From NCBI GenBank assembly GCA_900763875.1, contig CAAFLX010000035.1:1-64000 (forward strand): 64,000 nucleotides of DNA, read 5' to 3'. This document shows, piece after piece, positions 1 through 7,531 of this stretch; the stretch's first letter is position 1; each line of letters opens with the position of its first letter. The DNA is from Clostridia bacterium (GTDB lineage: Bacteria; Bacillota; Clostridia; Christensenellales; CAG-917). Made by a program: the position numbers and the translations under genes. The notes beneath the pieces were generated by a model, which was not told where the DNA came from, ran no database searches, and saw nothing but the letters and a program-made list of their open reading frames with translations.

Positions 1-185
1 ACTGTTGAAATAATCAAACCTTTCTTTTTCATCGTTTTTCTCCTTATCGGAATAAAGCCCCTTTCTAAAAAACTTTATCCCTTTTTTATTTTTTTGTTTT
101 GTTTGTTGTGTTTGGTGTGTCGTTTCCCTCGCCGGGAGATTGCCACGCTTACGCTCGCAATGACACGGTGGTGTGTCGCACGTTG

Positions 186-232
186 TGCGGTGATATCCAA
201 ACGTTGTTTGGATTGCGGAATATTCCACTTGC
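186..232 (+). repeat. Dispersed intergenic repeat, copy 1
   Basis: About 47 bp that recur on the minus strand at 62118-62165 with only a few differences. The element contains a triloop hairpin (CCAAAC-gtt-GTTTGG, 197-211) after a TGATAT linker and then a GGAATATTCC palindrome. A second triloop hairpin (177-189) precedes it. Both copies can be read as a spurious short peptide in one frame, but the shared feature is DNA or RNA structure, not coding. Nothing else was recognised in 1-350. Confidence 0.65.
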
Positions 233-355
233 CAATCGGGGGGGGTAGAGCAAAATTGCGTTTTTACGAATCAAAACCGGAAACATTGGCATCTGCAACG
301 CCCAAGCGTGCATATTTGCCATGGAAAGCGGAAAAAAGAGAAAAGCCCCAAAGGG

Positions 356-377
356 GTGGCGGAGAAGCAGGGATTTG
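356..377 (-). repeat. 22-bp direct repeat of the tRNA-Ser 3' end (att-like)
   Basis: These 22 bases are identical to 543-564, which cover the CCA end, acceptor 3' strand and part of the T arm of tRNA-Ser. The copy lies downstream of the tRNA in its own direction. That is where an integrative element targeting a tRNA 3' end leaves its second attachment site. No integrase is present in the 165 bp between the copies, so an integration footprint is an inference. Confidence 0.6.
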
Positions 378-511
378 TCTATCAGCGAATAGAAAAAACG
401 AAGTTTTGAAAACGGAGCGTGCAGCTGGCGGTGACAGGGTTAGTTTTGTGCAAGGCGCAAAGTGCAAAGCAAGATTGCGCATTGCTTTGCAAAATTCCTG
501 CAAAAAGGCAA

Positions 512-540
512 CAAAAAAAGCACTCTTGCGAGTGCTAATT
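512..540 (-). terminator. Intrinsic terminator of tRNA-Ser
   Basis: On the minus strand a 7-bp stem (AGCACTC/GAGTGCT, loop of 4) is followed by a run of seven Us, directly downstream of the tRNA-Ser 3' end. Confidence 0.75.
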
Positions 541-543
541 TTG

Positions 544-635
544 TGGCGGAGAAGCAGGGATTTGAACCCTGGCTACGATTCACTCGTACTACTCCCTTAG
601 CAGGGGAGCCCCTTCGGCCTCTTGGGTACTTCTCC
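544..635 (-). tRNA. tRNA-Ser (anticodon GCT)
   Basis: A 92-nt class II tRNA on the minus strand with a long variable arm and an encoded CCA. The acceptor stem GGAGAAG/CTTCTCC, the anticodon stem CTCCC/GGGAG around CT-GCT-AA, and the T loop TTCAAAT are all readable. Anticodon GCT decodes AGC and AGU serine codons. A minus-strand promoter lies at about 708-737 and a terminator at 512-540, so it looks like a single-gene unit. Confidence 0.93.
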
Positions 636-707
636 AAAGTGTGTAACTGTGTGCTTAAAAATTGTGTTGCAGTTTTGTCAAGGGGCGTTTTGCCGATTGA
701 CTTGGTT

Positions 708-737
708 ATAATAGCACAATGCGCAAAGTGTTGTCAA
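708..737 (-). promoter_or_regulatory. Promoter for tRNA-Ser
   Basis: Read on the minus strand there is TTGACA (737-732), an 18-bp spacer and TATTAT (713-708), about 70 nt upstream of the tRNA 5' end. Confidence 0.55.
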
Positions 738-883
738 TGGTTTTTGTGCAAATGCGACGAGGGTTTTGCGCAAATGTCGAGAAGAAGGAGTAGGGAATTG
801 GTGTGATATATTATTTTTTACCGCTTATTTGGGTATTTTTGCGCGGAAGGACTGAATAGTGGCGGTTGGGTGTATTTTTGCTA

Positions 884-912
884 TTGACACGAGCCAAGTT
901 TTCCGCTAAAAT
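884..912 (+). promoter_or_regulatory. SigA-type promoter of the sipW-like/McrB-like cluster
   Basis: TTGACA (884-889), a 17-bp spacer and TAAAAT (907-912) form a near-consensus promoter about 190 nt upstream of the first signal peptidase gene. The long leader carries the palindrome at 933-945 and a small hairpin near 1039-1055 (CTACGC/GCGTAG). The 636-1109 gap holds nothing else that I recognise apart from the tRNA-Ser promoter. Confidence 0.7.
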
Positions 913-932
913 ACATAGTGTATAGTTATAAA

Positions 933-945
933 CTGTACGGTACAG
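933..945. promoter_or_regulatory. Perfect palindrome just downstream of the promoter (possible operator)
   Basis: CTGTAC-G-GTACAG is a perfect 13-bp inverted repeat starting about 14 bp after the expected transcription start of the 1110 gene cluster. The position suits a repressor roadblock site, but the cognate protein is unknown and this is inference from position only. Confidence 0.35.
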
Positions 946-1109
946 CAAAATCATTCGGGTGAAGCGGCGCGATTGCGCTGTCAAAGGGCAATAAGCATGG
1001 CTCGGTGACGTCAATAGTCATTCGTTTTCTTCTCGGCTACGCTTTTGGCGTAGGGTGGGGCAATAAGTCTTGAGTCGAAAGTGAAGAAGCATCAGTAAAG
1101 GAAATTTTT

Positions 1110-2066
1110 ATGAGCACCAAGGCAAACCACGCGTCCCAGAAAAAGGAACGCACTCCTCAGCAACAAAAAGCCATGTCAATTCTCAATTGGGTGGCAACCG
1201 CCGTTTGTATTATCGTGATTATCTTTGCGCTTGTCGTGGCAATTTTCACCATTGCAGGCACAACCAACAAAGATCATCTCACAAGATTCGGCGACAAGAT
1301 CTATCTCAACGTCGCGTCCGACTCAATGGAGCCGACTTTCCACACCAGCGACGTGCTTATCGCAAAGGCGTTCAACTATGAAAAACAGCTCGGCGAACTC
1401 AAGGTCGGGCAGGTTGTCACGTTCAAGACTACGGCTCGTAGCGGCAGCGCAACCTATGAAATTTTCAACACCCACAGAATCGTCAAAATCAACTTCAACG
1501 ACGATGGCAAGACCGTCAGAAACTTCACCACGCGCGGCGACAACTCAAAGACCAACTCCGGCGACAACTCCAAACTCACTTGGCAAGAGGCTATTGCGCA
1601 AAATAATCTGGGGCTCACCGAAACCGTTGCTCCGTCCAACATCGTTGCCACTTGGGGTAGCGTGGAAGAGGATGGCAGTTTCGTTTCGGGCAAAATGCTC
1701 AAGGGTGTGGGCGGATTTGCCAACTTCATTCAAGACACAGAGCACTTTGGCGCAAACCATAAGACGCGTTTCTTCTGCATCGTGGTTTTGCCGCTTATTT
1801 TGCTGTTTGTGATTTACGCATTTATTTTGGTGCGTACTCTCGTCATTGCAAAACTCGAAAATCAACGCAAGGTGCAAGCCGAGCAAGTCATAACGGTGGA
1901 CAGCCTCTCCGACGAGGAAAAACGTCGTCTTGCTCAAGAGTACCTCGCGTCTTTGCAGGCGCAGGCAGGCGGTGACACGTCGGATACGAAAGACGAGTCT
2001 GCAAACGCCGAGAGCGCAGTAGAGGACGAAAAAGACGACAGTGCAGGCGAGGATAAACCCGAATAA
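1110..2066 (+). CDS. SipW-like (ER-type) signal peptidase I, first of a pair
   Basis: A 318-residue membrane serine peptidase predicted to cleave signal peptides on the outer face of the membrane. A transmembrane segment at about 26-48 is followed by the catalytic box with Ser72-Met73 in a DSMEPT context. His122 (NTHRI) and a GDN motif at 143-145 follow, which fits the Ser/His dyad of the archaeal, eukaryotic and SipW branch; the lysine dyad of bacterial LepB is absent. A second membrane segment lies at about 221-246, then a charged cytoplasmic tail. The tail carries a helix (about 261-282, LSDEEKRRLAQEYL) resembled by the tail of the paralogue at 6547. An AAGGA site precedes the ATG. It heads a same-strand cluster with the AAA+ and DUF2357-like genes. 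No TasA or camelysin-type substrate gene lies nearby, so the substrate is unknown. Confidence 0.85.
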   Translation: MSTKANHASQKKERTPQQQKAMSILNWVATAVCIIVIIFALVVAIFTIAGTTNKDHLTRFGDKIYLNVASDSMEPTFHTSDVLIAKAFNYEKQLGELKVGQVVTFKTTARSGSATYEIFNTHRIVKINFNDDGKTVRNFTTRGDNSKTNSGDNSKLTWQEAIAQNNLGLTETVAPSNIVATWGSVEEDGSFVSGKMLKGVGGFANFIQDTEHFGANHKTRFFCIVVLPLILLFVIYAFILVRTLVIAKLENQRKVQAEQVITVDSLSDEEKRRLAQEYLASLQAQAGGDTSDTKDESANAESAVEDEKDDSAGEDKPE

Positions 2067-2088
2067 AAGGTTTTGATTTTTCCATTTT

Positions 2089-2125
2089 TTCGATTGCGCG
2101 CGCCTTGCGCGTGCGCAAAATCGAA
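2089..2125 (+). other. GC-rich intergenic hairpin
   Basis: A long imperfect stem (TTCGATTGCGC pairing with GCGCAAAATCGAA) lies between the first signal peptidase and the AAA+ gene. It has no U-tract on its 3' side, so it is not a convincing terminator. It could stabilise or process the cluster mRNA. Confidence 0.4.
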
Positions 2126-2263
2126 GCACCCTTTTGCAAAGTTCTAATTTTTCCGCCGTTGCGGATAGGGGACATCGAGGACAGACAGACTTTGCAAACG
2201 TCCGTTTGAGCGGGCGTCGGCTATCGCGGGAGGCGAAACGCCGAACTTAACGGCAGTGCTAAA

Positions 2264-3781
2264 ATGAATATAAATTTAGTGTTTGAATTTTTAAGAGCCT
2301 TTCTCGGCGCGTTCTACGACAAGGGTATCGGCAGTATCTTTTGGGGCTTTTTGCATATCTTCTACAACGACGGATATGCCGACGCTTTCAAAAACTATAC
2401 CCAGTATTTCGGCGCGGGCGAGTGGGCCGTTGCAATAATTTTTATCATCCTCATCGTTGCGGTTATCGTTGCGATAATCGTGTTGATTGCGCTTGGTATA
2501 CGCAAACTCGCAAGACTTCAAAAAGCCAAAATTTTGCCTCAAGACCTCGTTGAGGAATGTGCAAACCTCAAAAAGCAAATCATCAAAATGTCCGCGGAAA
2601 AAGACCGTATTCTCGGCATGCGCGTGAGCGATATCGGCAACTACGAGGGCGAGGAAGAGGGTGAAGAAGGCGAAAAGAAAGAGGAGCAATCTCCGACGGG
2701 AGAATCGCGCTTTTACAAGCTCACCGAAATCGACAAGATTTACGAGAACTACGTGCCGCCCGTTTATGACGACGAAATTACGCTCCCCGAGCTTTGCGAC
2801 CGTTTCCGCAACTTCGCGTGCTCGCGCATGCGTCTTTATTACAATCCGCGTATCATAAGGCTGTTTATTGCGGGTATGTCAACGTCCCGTCTTATGATTT
2901 TGCAAGGTATTTCGGGTACTGGTAAAACCTCGCTTCCGCACGCTATGGGTATATTCCTCAACAACCCGGCGACGATTGCGTCCGTTCAGCCGTCTTGGCG
3001 TGACCGTACCGAGCTTTTCGGCTACTTCAACGAATTCACAAAGCGTTTCAACGAAACCGAGGTCTTGAAAAAGATGTACGAGGCAACTTGGAACGACCAA
3101 ATTTACCTTACCGTCCTAGACGAAATGAACATCGCGCGCGTCGAGTACTACTTCGCCGAAATGTTGTCAATTCTCGAAATGCCGTCACGCGACGAGTGGG
3201 TTGTAGACCTCGTTCCGTCGGGCTGGGCAAACGACCCGAAACACATCGACAAGGGACGTTTCAAACTTCCGCAAAATATGTGGTTTATCGGCACGGCGAA
3301 CAACGACGACTCGACGTTTGCAATATCGGATAAGGTTTACGACCGTGCTATGCCTATCAACATCAACAGCAAGGGCGTGCCTTTCGACGCGCCGTGGGCG
3401 GACAATATCTTCATCAGCTATAAGCACCTCGAAGCTATGTTCAAGGAGTCGCAAGAGATCTACAAGGTTTCGCAAGACATTCTCGACAAGGTCAACAAAC
3501 TTGACGACTACGTTATCGAGCACTTCCGCCTCGCGTTCGGCAACCGTATCGTAAAGCAGCTCAAAGAGTTCGTTCCCTCATACGTCGGCTGCGGCGGTAC
3601 GGAAATCGACGGTCTTGACTATGTGCTTTGCAACAAGATTTTCCGCAAGTTCGAGTCGCTCAACTTGTCCTACATTCGTGACGAAATCGACGGCTTGATT
3701 CTGTATCTTAGCGAGCTGTTCGGCGAGGAAAATATGCAGGAGAGCAAGGAGTATATCAACCGACTCAAGAAACTCTTCTAA
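2264..3781 (+). CDS. Membrane-anchored McrB-like AAA+ ATPase
   Basis: A 505-residue protein. The N-terminal 50 residues are aromatic-rich, followed by a strong transmembrane helix (about 53-78), a charged linker with a Glu-rich stretch (128-141), and an AAA+ domain of the McrB type. Walker A is GISGTGKT (215-222). The McrB-family signature after it is VQPSW...LFGYFNE (241-256), Walker B is VLDEMN (284-289) and the sensor region is FIGTANNDDST (341-351). Classical McrB is a soluble GTPase that drives the McrC nuclease. This one appears tethered to the membrane and is paired with a DUF2357-like gene, the usual partner type. The start has no clear Shine-Dalgarno sequence. Role in restriction, envelope remodelling or secretion is open; the AAA+ family call is firm. 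Confidence 0.8.
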   Translation: MNINLVFEFLRAFLGAFYDKGIGSIFWGFLHIFYNDGYADAFKNYTQYFGAGEWAVAIIFIILIVAVIVAIIVLIALGIRKLARLQKAKILPQDLVEECANLKKQIIKMSAEKDRILGMRVSDIGNYEGEEEGEEGEKKEEQSPTGESRFYKLTEIDKIYENYVPPVYDDEITLPELCDRFRNFACSRMRLYYNPRIIRLFIAGMSTSRLMILQGISGTGKTSLPHAMGIFLNNPATIASVQPSWRDRTELFGYFNEFTKRFNETEVLKKMYEATWNDQIYLTVLDEMNIARVEYYFAEMLSILEMPSRDEWVVDLVPSGWANDPKHIDKGRFKLPQNMWFIGTANNDDSTFAISDKVYDRAMPININSKGVPFDAPWADNIFISYKHLEAMFKESQEIYKVSQDILDKVNKLDDYVIEHFRLAFGNRIVKQLKEFVPSYVGCGGTEIDGLDYVLCNKIFRKFESLNLSYIRDEIDGLILYLSELFGEENMQESKEYINRLKKLF

Positions 3782-3871
3782 TTTGACAATTTGACAAGTC
3801 AACAAGCGATTAGGGCAGGGGCTTTGCTCCTTGCGCCCAATCGAATATGCCGAGCGGCATCTCATAAAAGT

Positions 3872-6475
3872 ATGGCAGACAACAAGATTACGAGAGAAGT
3901 GTACGCCAAGTACGCAAATAATATTGTTTCCGTCCTCAAAAACGAGGGCTTTTATGAGCAATTCAAAAAACGCGTGGATAAGGGCGCGTCAAGTTTCAAA
4001 CTTGCAAAAAAACGCCTCGTGCAGGACATCTCGATTGACTGGATTGACACAATCGAGGGCATTTTGCCAAACCTCGACACAATTGTGCGTAACCCGAGAA
4101 AGTTTATCGTGCAGGAAGAAGATATCGTTGACGTGTCGCTTGCAAGAAGTATCTCGACCGAATCCGTCAAGTACCTTGCCCAGCACACCAATATGATATC
4201 AAAAGTGGACGAGAAAACGGGGGACGTCACGCCGTCGAAAATCCTCAATATCACAAAAGAGGAATCCTTTGAAATCTACGAAAACCGCTTTATTTACACG
4301 CTTTTGTTGAAACTCAAAGACTTTGTTACGATGCGTTACGACAAGATTAAAAAAGCGTCGGCAACGCAGGACGTGCTTGAACTCGATATCGAATCGAGAT
4401 TTAATCTTCCAAGCAAAAAAATCACATATAGGACGGAATATTTTGCACAGTTGAGCTTTGACGAGGTTATGCGCCTCGACCCCGACACGCTCACAAAAAT
4501 CGAGCGCGTTGCCAAAATCGACCGCATTATCACCGACTTTTTGTCCTCGTCCTTTGCAAAATCGATGCGCCACTCTGCGCCCGTGCGACCGCCGATTATG
4601 CGTACAAACGTCATTTTGAAAGAGCCAAACTTCAAAAAGGCTCTCACGCTTTGGCAGTTTGTGGAAACCTATCAGCAGACGGCGGGCTTTTCAACGTCCG
4701 ACGAGGTCGAAGACTATCAAATCGACTCCGAAAGCGAGCAAAGATTGAGAAGTTTGATAACCCTCAACACTATGGTGTTTGAGAGTTTGTACGATCAGTG
4801 CGAGTCGGATATGGATATGGATGACAAAGAGTTTGCCGACTTCTTGCGAGTAGGGCAAATGGACTTTGAAAAGGACAAGATTGATCGCGACGAGTACGCT
4901 CAAAAGCTCGACGAACAAAAGGAAAACGAGGAAGAGCAGGACAATATCGAGGAAGTCAAGCCCCAAGAAGACGCCGAGTCGGAAAAGGAAATTCCGCCCG
5001 AAACGCCGCCCGAGGAGCAAGAAACCGAGGATAAAGAGGAAGAAACCCCGCCCGAAATCGAAGAAAAAGAAGTCGAAAAAGAGGTCGAAAAGCCTCAGGA
5101 AATCGAAAAAGAAGTGGTTGTCGAACATCCCGTCGAGGTGGAGCGGTTCAAAGAAATGCCGCCAAAAGCCGACCAAGAAGAGGTTGACCTCGAACCCGAC
5201 GCCGAAAAATTCGACCAGCACTTGTTTGAGGTGCGCAAAATCTTCAAACGTCCCGACGACGACAAGATTAAGCAAGAGGAAATCATCAAGGCGCGCGACG
5301 CCATTGACCGCTGCTTGACGTCCTATCGCCGCATCAAGCAAGAAGAACTTGACGAAAGAGACAGACAAGAGCGTATTCGCCGCCGCAGAGAGGACATTCA
5401 AAAGCGTGCCGAAGCGTTCAGAAAACAGCGTGAAGAGCTTGAAAAGAGCGTGGATTCGACAAACGATTCCGCAAATAATTCCGCATATTTCGGCATGGAT
5501 CCGTTCTCCTTCCAAAAGGCGAAAATTCAGGAGAAAAAACGCCTCGAAGAAGAAGCAAAACGCAAAGAAACAATCAAGTTCGACAAGCACGAGAATCTTC
5601 AGCTCGAAGACAAAAACACCGAGGATATCAACAAGTCCATCGACGAGATGGAAAAGGCGAGAAAGGAAAAATCCTTGCGTGACGCCAAAATCGATCACGC
5701 TCTCGATACGATTGATTCGGTTATGCCCATCGAGGGCGAAATCGCTCCTCAACAGAGAGCAAAATCAAAACTTGCACTTGACGCTCAAAGTGCAATCGAC
5801 AAGCAAAATCAAGGGGCAAAACAAGACGGCAATCAAATTGAAACCACCGCCGAAAATCAAGCCGAAACAGGGCAAATTCAATCGGCAGAACAAGCCGTTG
5901 TCGCACCCGATAACGCCGCACTCAAAAAGAAGGGGAAACTCCGCCTTGCAAAAGAGAGCGGCATAGACCCGTGGGCAGAGAATAAACCGCACAGGAGCGT
6001 CGATCTCACACCCGTTGACGAGAGAAAAGTTGCAGTCGGCGAAGTCCACGTCAAAGAGGATGATAAAGTTGCTCCGTGGGGTGATAATGCAGAACTTGGC
6101 AAAATCGAGCATGTCGAGCAAAAGCCCAAGCGCAAATACAATCGCAAGCCCAAGGCAAGCCCTGCGCCTCGAACCGAGGACGAAAACGTTGAAAAAGCAC
6201 CCGTTGCGGCGGATGCACTCGAAATTGTCGAAGAAGAATCGACTGTCAAACCCGTGTCCGAGTTGCGCATAAACATCGGAACGAAGATCGAGGACACCGA
6301 GGGTATGGGCATTCACTTCAAGCGCGACGAGAAGGTTGCGCCGTGGGGAGAGGGGGCAAATCTCGGCAATCTCGACAAAGAACCGCAAAAGCCCAAACGC
6401 AAATATACGCGCAAAGCCAAACAAACCGATTTTGGCGGACGAAAATCTGTCCAAAACCGCTCAAAACGCGTCTGA
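3872..6475 (+). CDS. DUF2357-like protein with long acidic/coiled-coil extension; probable frameshift at the 3' end
   Basis: About 867 residues from ATG 3872; an upstream TTG at 3791 is possible but unlikely. The first 280 residues resemble the DUF2357 family that accompanies McrB-like ATPases, with the characteristic EIYENRFIYTLLLKLKDF segment. After it come a helical region, a very Glu/Lys-rich stretch (about 340-440), charged coiled coil (about 460-600), and a low-complexity tail with two copies of a KVAPWG...KPKRKY(N/T)RK module. I see no PD-(D/E)XK nuclease motif, unlike typical McrC or DUF2357 nucleases. The last residues of this frame (FGGRKSVQNRSKRV) look unnatural. The +1 frame continues with an acidic tail to a stop at 6501-6503 and matches the sequence after the first module, so a single-base frameshift near 6410-6430 is likely. 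Confidence 0.65.
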   Translation: MADNKITREVYAKYANNIVSVLKNEGFYEQFKKRVDKGASSFKLAKKRLVQDISIDWIDTIEGILPNLDTIVRNPRKFIVQEEDIVDVSLARSISTESVKYLAQHTNMISKVDEKTGDVTPSKILNITKEESFEIYENRFIYTLLLKLKDFVTMRYDKIKKASATQDVLELDIESRFNLPSKKITYRTEYFAQLSFDEVMRLDPDTLTKIERVAKIDRIITDFLSSSFAKSMRHSAPVRPPIMRTNVILKEPNFKKALTLWQFVETYQQTAGFSTSDEVEDYQIDSESEQRLRSLITLNTMVFESLYDQCESDMDMDDKEFADFLRVGQMDFEKDKIDRDEYAQKLDEQKENEEEQDNIEEVKPQEDAESEKEIPPETPPEEQETEDKEEETPPEIEEKEVEKEVEKPQEIEKEVVVEHPVEVERFKEMPPKADQEEVDLEPDAEKFDQHLFEVRKIFKRPDDDKIKQEEIIKARDAIDRCLTSYRRIKQEELDERDRQERIRRRREDIQKRAEAFRKQREELEKSVDSTNDSANNSAYFGMDPFSFQKAKIQEKKRLEEEAKRKETIKFDKHENLQLEDKNTEDINKSIDEMEKARKEKSLRDAKIDHALDTIDSVMPIEGEIAPQQRAKSKLALDAQSAIDKQNQGAKQDGNQIETTAENQAETGQIQSAEQAVVAPDNAALKKKGKLRLAKESGIDPWAENKPHRSVDLTPVDERKVAVGEVHVKEDDKVAPWGDNAELGKIEHVEQKPKRKYNRKPKASPAPRTEDENVEKAPVAADALEIVEEESTVKPVSELRINIGTKIEDTEGMGIHFKRDEKVAPWGEGANLGNLDKEPQKPKRKYTRKAKQTDFGGRKSVQNRSKRV

Positions 6476-6546
6476 GGACGTCACGGACGGCGAAAACGAG
6501 TGATTCTGCGCGCGATTGCATTAAAATAGCAAGCGAACGATAACGT

Positions 6547-7290
6547 ATGAAAGAAAACAAAACCCGACAATCAAAGGCAAAGAAAATCTACAACGCCGTA
6601 TCAACCGTGATAGTGGCGTTGATTTTCGTGTTTATGGTCGTGGTGGTTGCCGTTATGCTCGTGCAAAAAAACAGCGGCGGCGAAACCAAAATTTTCGGCT
6701 ACTATATGTACAACGTGCTCACCGACAGTATGAGCGGCACGATAGAGCCGGGCGACGTCATTTTGTGCAAGAGCGTCGAGGACGTAAACACCTTGCAGGT
6801 GGGGGATATTATCACGTTCAAAGCCCCCAACGGCAACTACAACGAAACCCACCGAATCGCCCAAATCGTCAAAAACGAGGACGGAACGGTCAAGTATTTC
6901 AAGACAAAGGGCGACAACGAGCAACAACTCGACGACTGGGAGCTTTACCCCCAAAACGTCAAGGCAAAGTATGTCAGAAAATCGGTGTTTGTGGGTGGTT
7001 TGCGCAAGTTTTTGTCCCATTGGTATGGCTACGTCGTGGTGGTTGTGATACCGCTATGCCTGGTGTTTGCGCTCATAATCGCGTCGTTTGTCAAAGATAA
7101 AGTCGCGCTTGAGGCTCAAAAGGCAAAAGAGGAGAGCAAAGTCACCCTTGACGACCTCGGCGAGGCGGAAAAGAAAAAGTTGCTTGAAAGCGTTCTTGCC
7201 GAAAATGCGCCGAAAGATGACGAGCAAAACGGCTTGAAAGACGAGGACGGCTCGCTTTCGACAAAGCAAGACGACGAAAAACAAAAGTAA
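6547..7290 (+). CDS. SipW-like (ER-type) signal peptidase I, second of a pair
   Basis: A 247-residue paralogue of the 1110 gene, with a transmembrane helix at about 17-39, catalytic Ser61-Met62 (TDSMSG), His102 (ETHRI) and GDN at 122-124. A second membrane helix at about 161-183 leads to a cytoplasmic charged tail. The tail motif VTLDDLGEAEKKKLLESVL (199-217) resembles that of the first copy, suggesting both tails bind the same partner. It closes the cluster, about 43 bp after the corrected end of the DUF2357-like gene. No good Shine-Dalgarno site is visible. The Ser/His dyad assigns the ER/SipW type. Substrate unknown. Confidence 0.83.
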   Translation: MKENKTRQSKAKKIYNAVSTVIVALIFVFMVVVVAVMLVQKNSGGETKIFGYYMYNVLTDSMSGTIEPGDVILCKSVEDVNTLQVGDIITFKAPNGNYNETHRIAQIVKNEDGTVKYFKTKGDNEQQLDDWELYPQNVKAKYVRKSVFVGGLRKFLSHWYGYVVVVVIPLCLVFALIIASFVKDKVALEAQKAKEESKVTLDDLGEAEKKKLLESVLAENAPKDDEQNGLKDEDGSLSTKQDDEKQK

Positions 7291-7472
7291 ATTTTGCCCG
7301 AAAACAACCCGTTTAGGCACTTAAAACGCCAAAATATCGTATGCGGCGACAAATAATTCGAGCTTTAATCGATTTTTAAGTTAAAAAATACAAAAAATAT
7401 TTTTTTGCGGTATCTAACCGCCTCTTTCGCGCTTACATATACGCTTTTGCGTTTTGGGGCGCGATAAATTTA

Positions 7473-7501
7473 TTGCCTTTTTCGGCGCGCTATGGTAATA
7501 T
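7473..7501 (+). promoter_or_regulatory. Promoter of yifB-dprA
   Basis: TTGCCT (473-478), a 17-bp spacer and TAATAT (496-501), about 30 nt upstream of the yifB ATG. The rest of the 7291-7531 gap is AT-rich without other recognised elements. Confidence 0.5.
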
Positions 7502-7531
7502 ATGTAAACTAATAAATATATAGGGAAAATT

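Noticed and set aside
512..540. Possible CIRCE element (AGCACTC/GAGTGCT)
   Set aside because: The spacer is 4 bp instead of 9 and a U-run follows on the minus strand, so it is the tRNA-Ser terminator.
94..600. 168-codon open frame at the window start
   Set aside because: It covers dispersed repeats and ends inside tRNA-Ser; no ribosome-binding site.
4691..5752. 353-codon antisense frame opposite the Glu-rich part of the DUF2357-like gene
   Set aside because: Phe/Leu-rich translation is the expected complement of GAA/GAG-rich sense codons and is not a real membrane protein.
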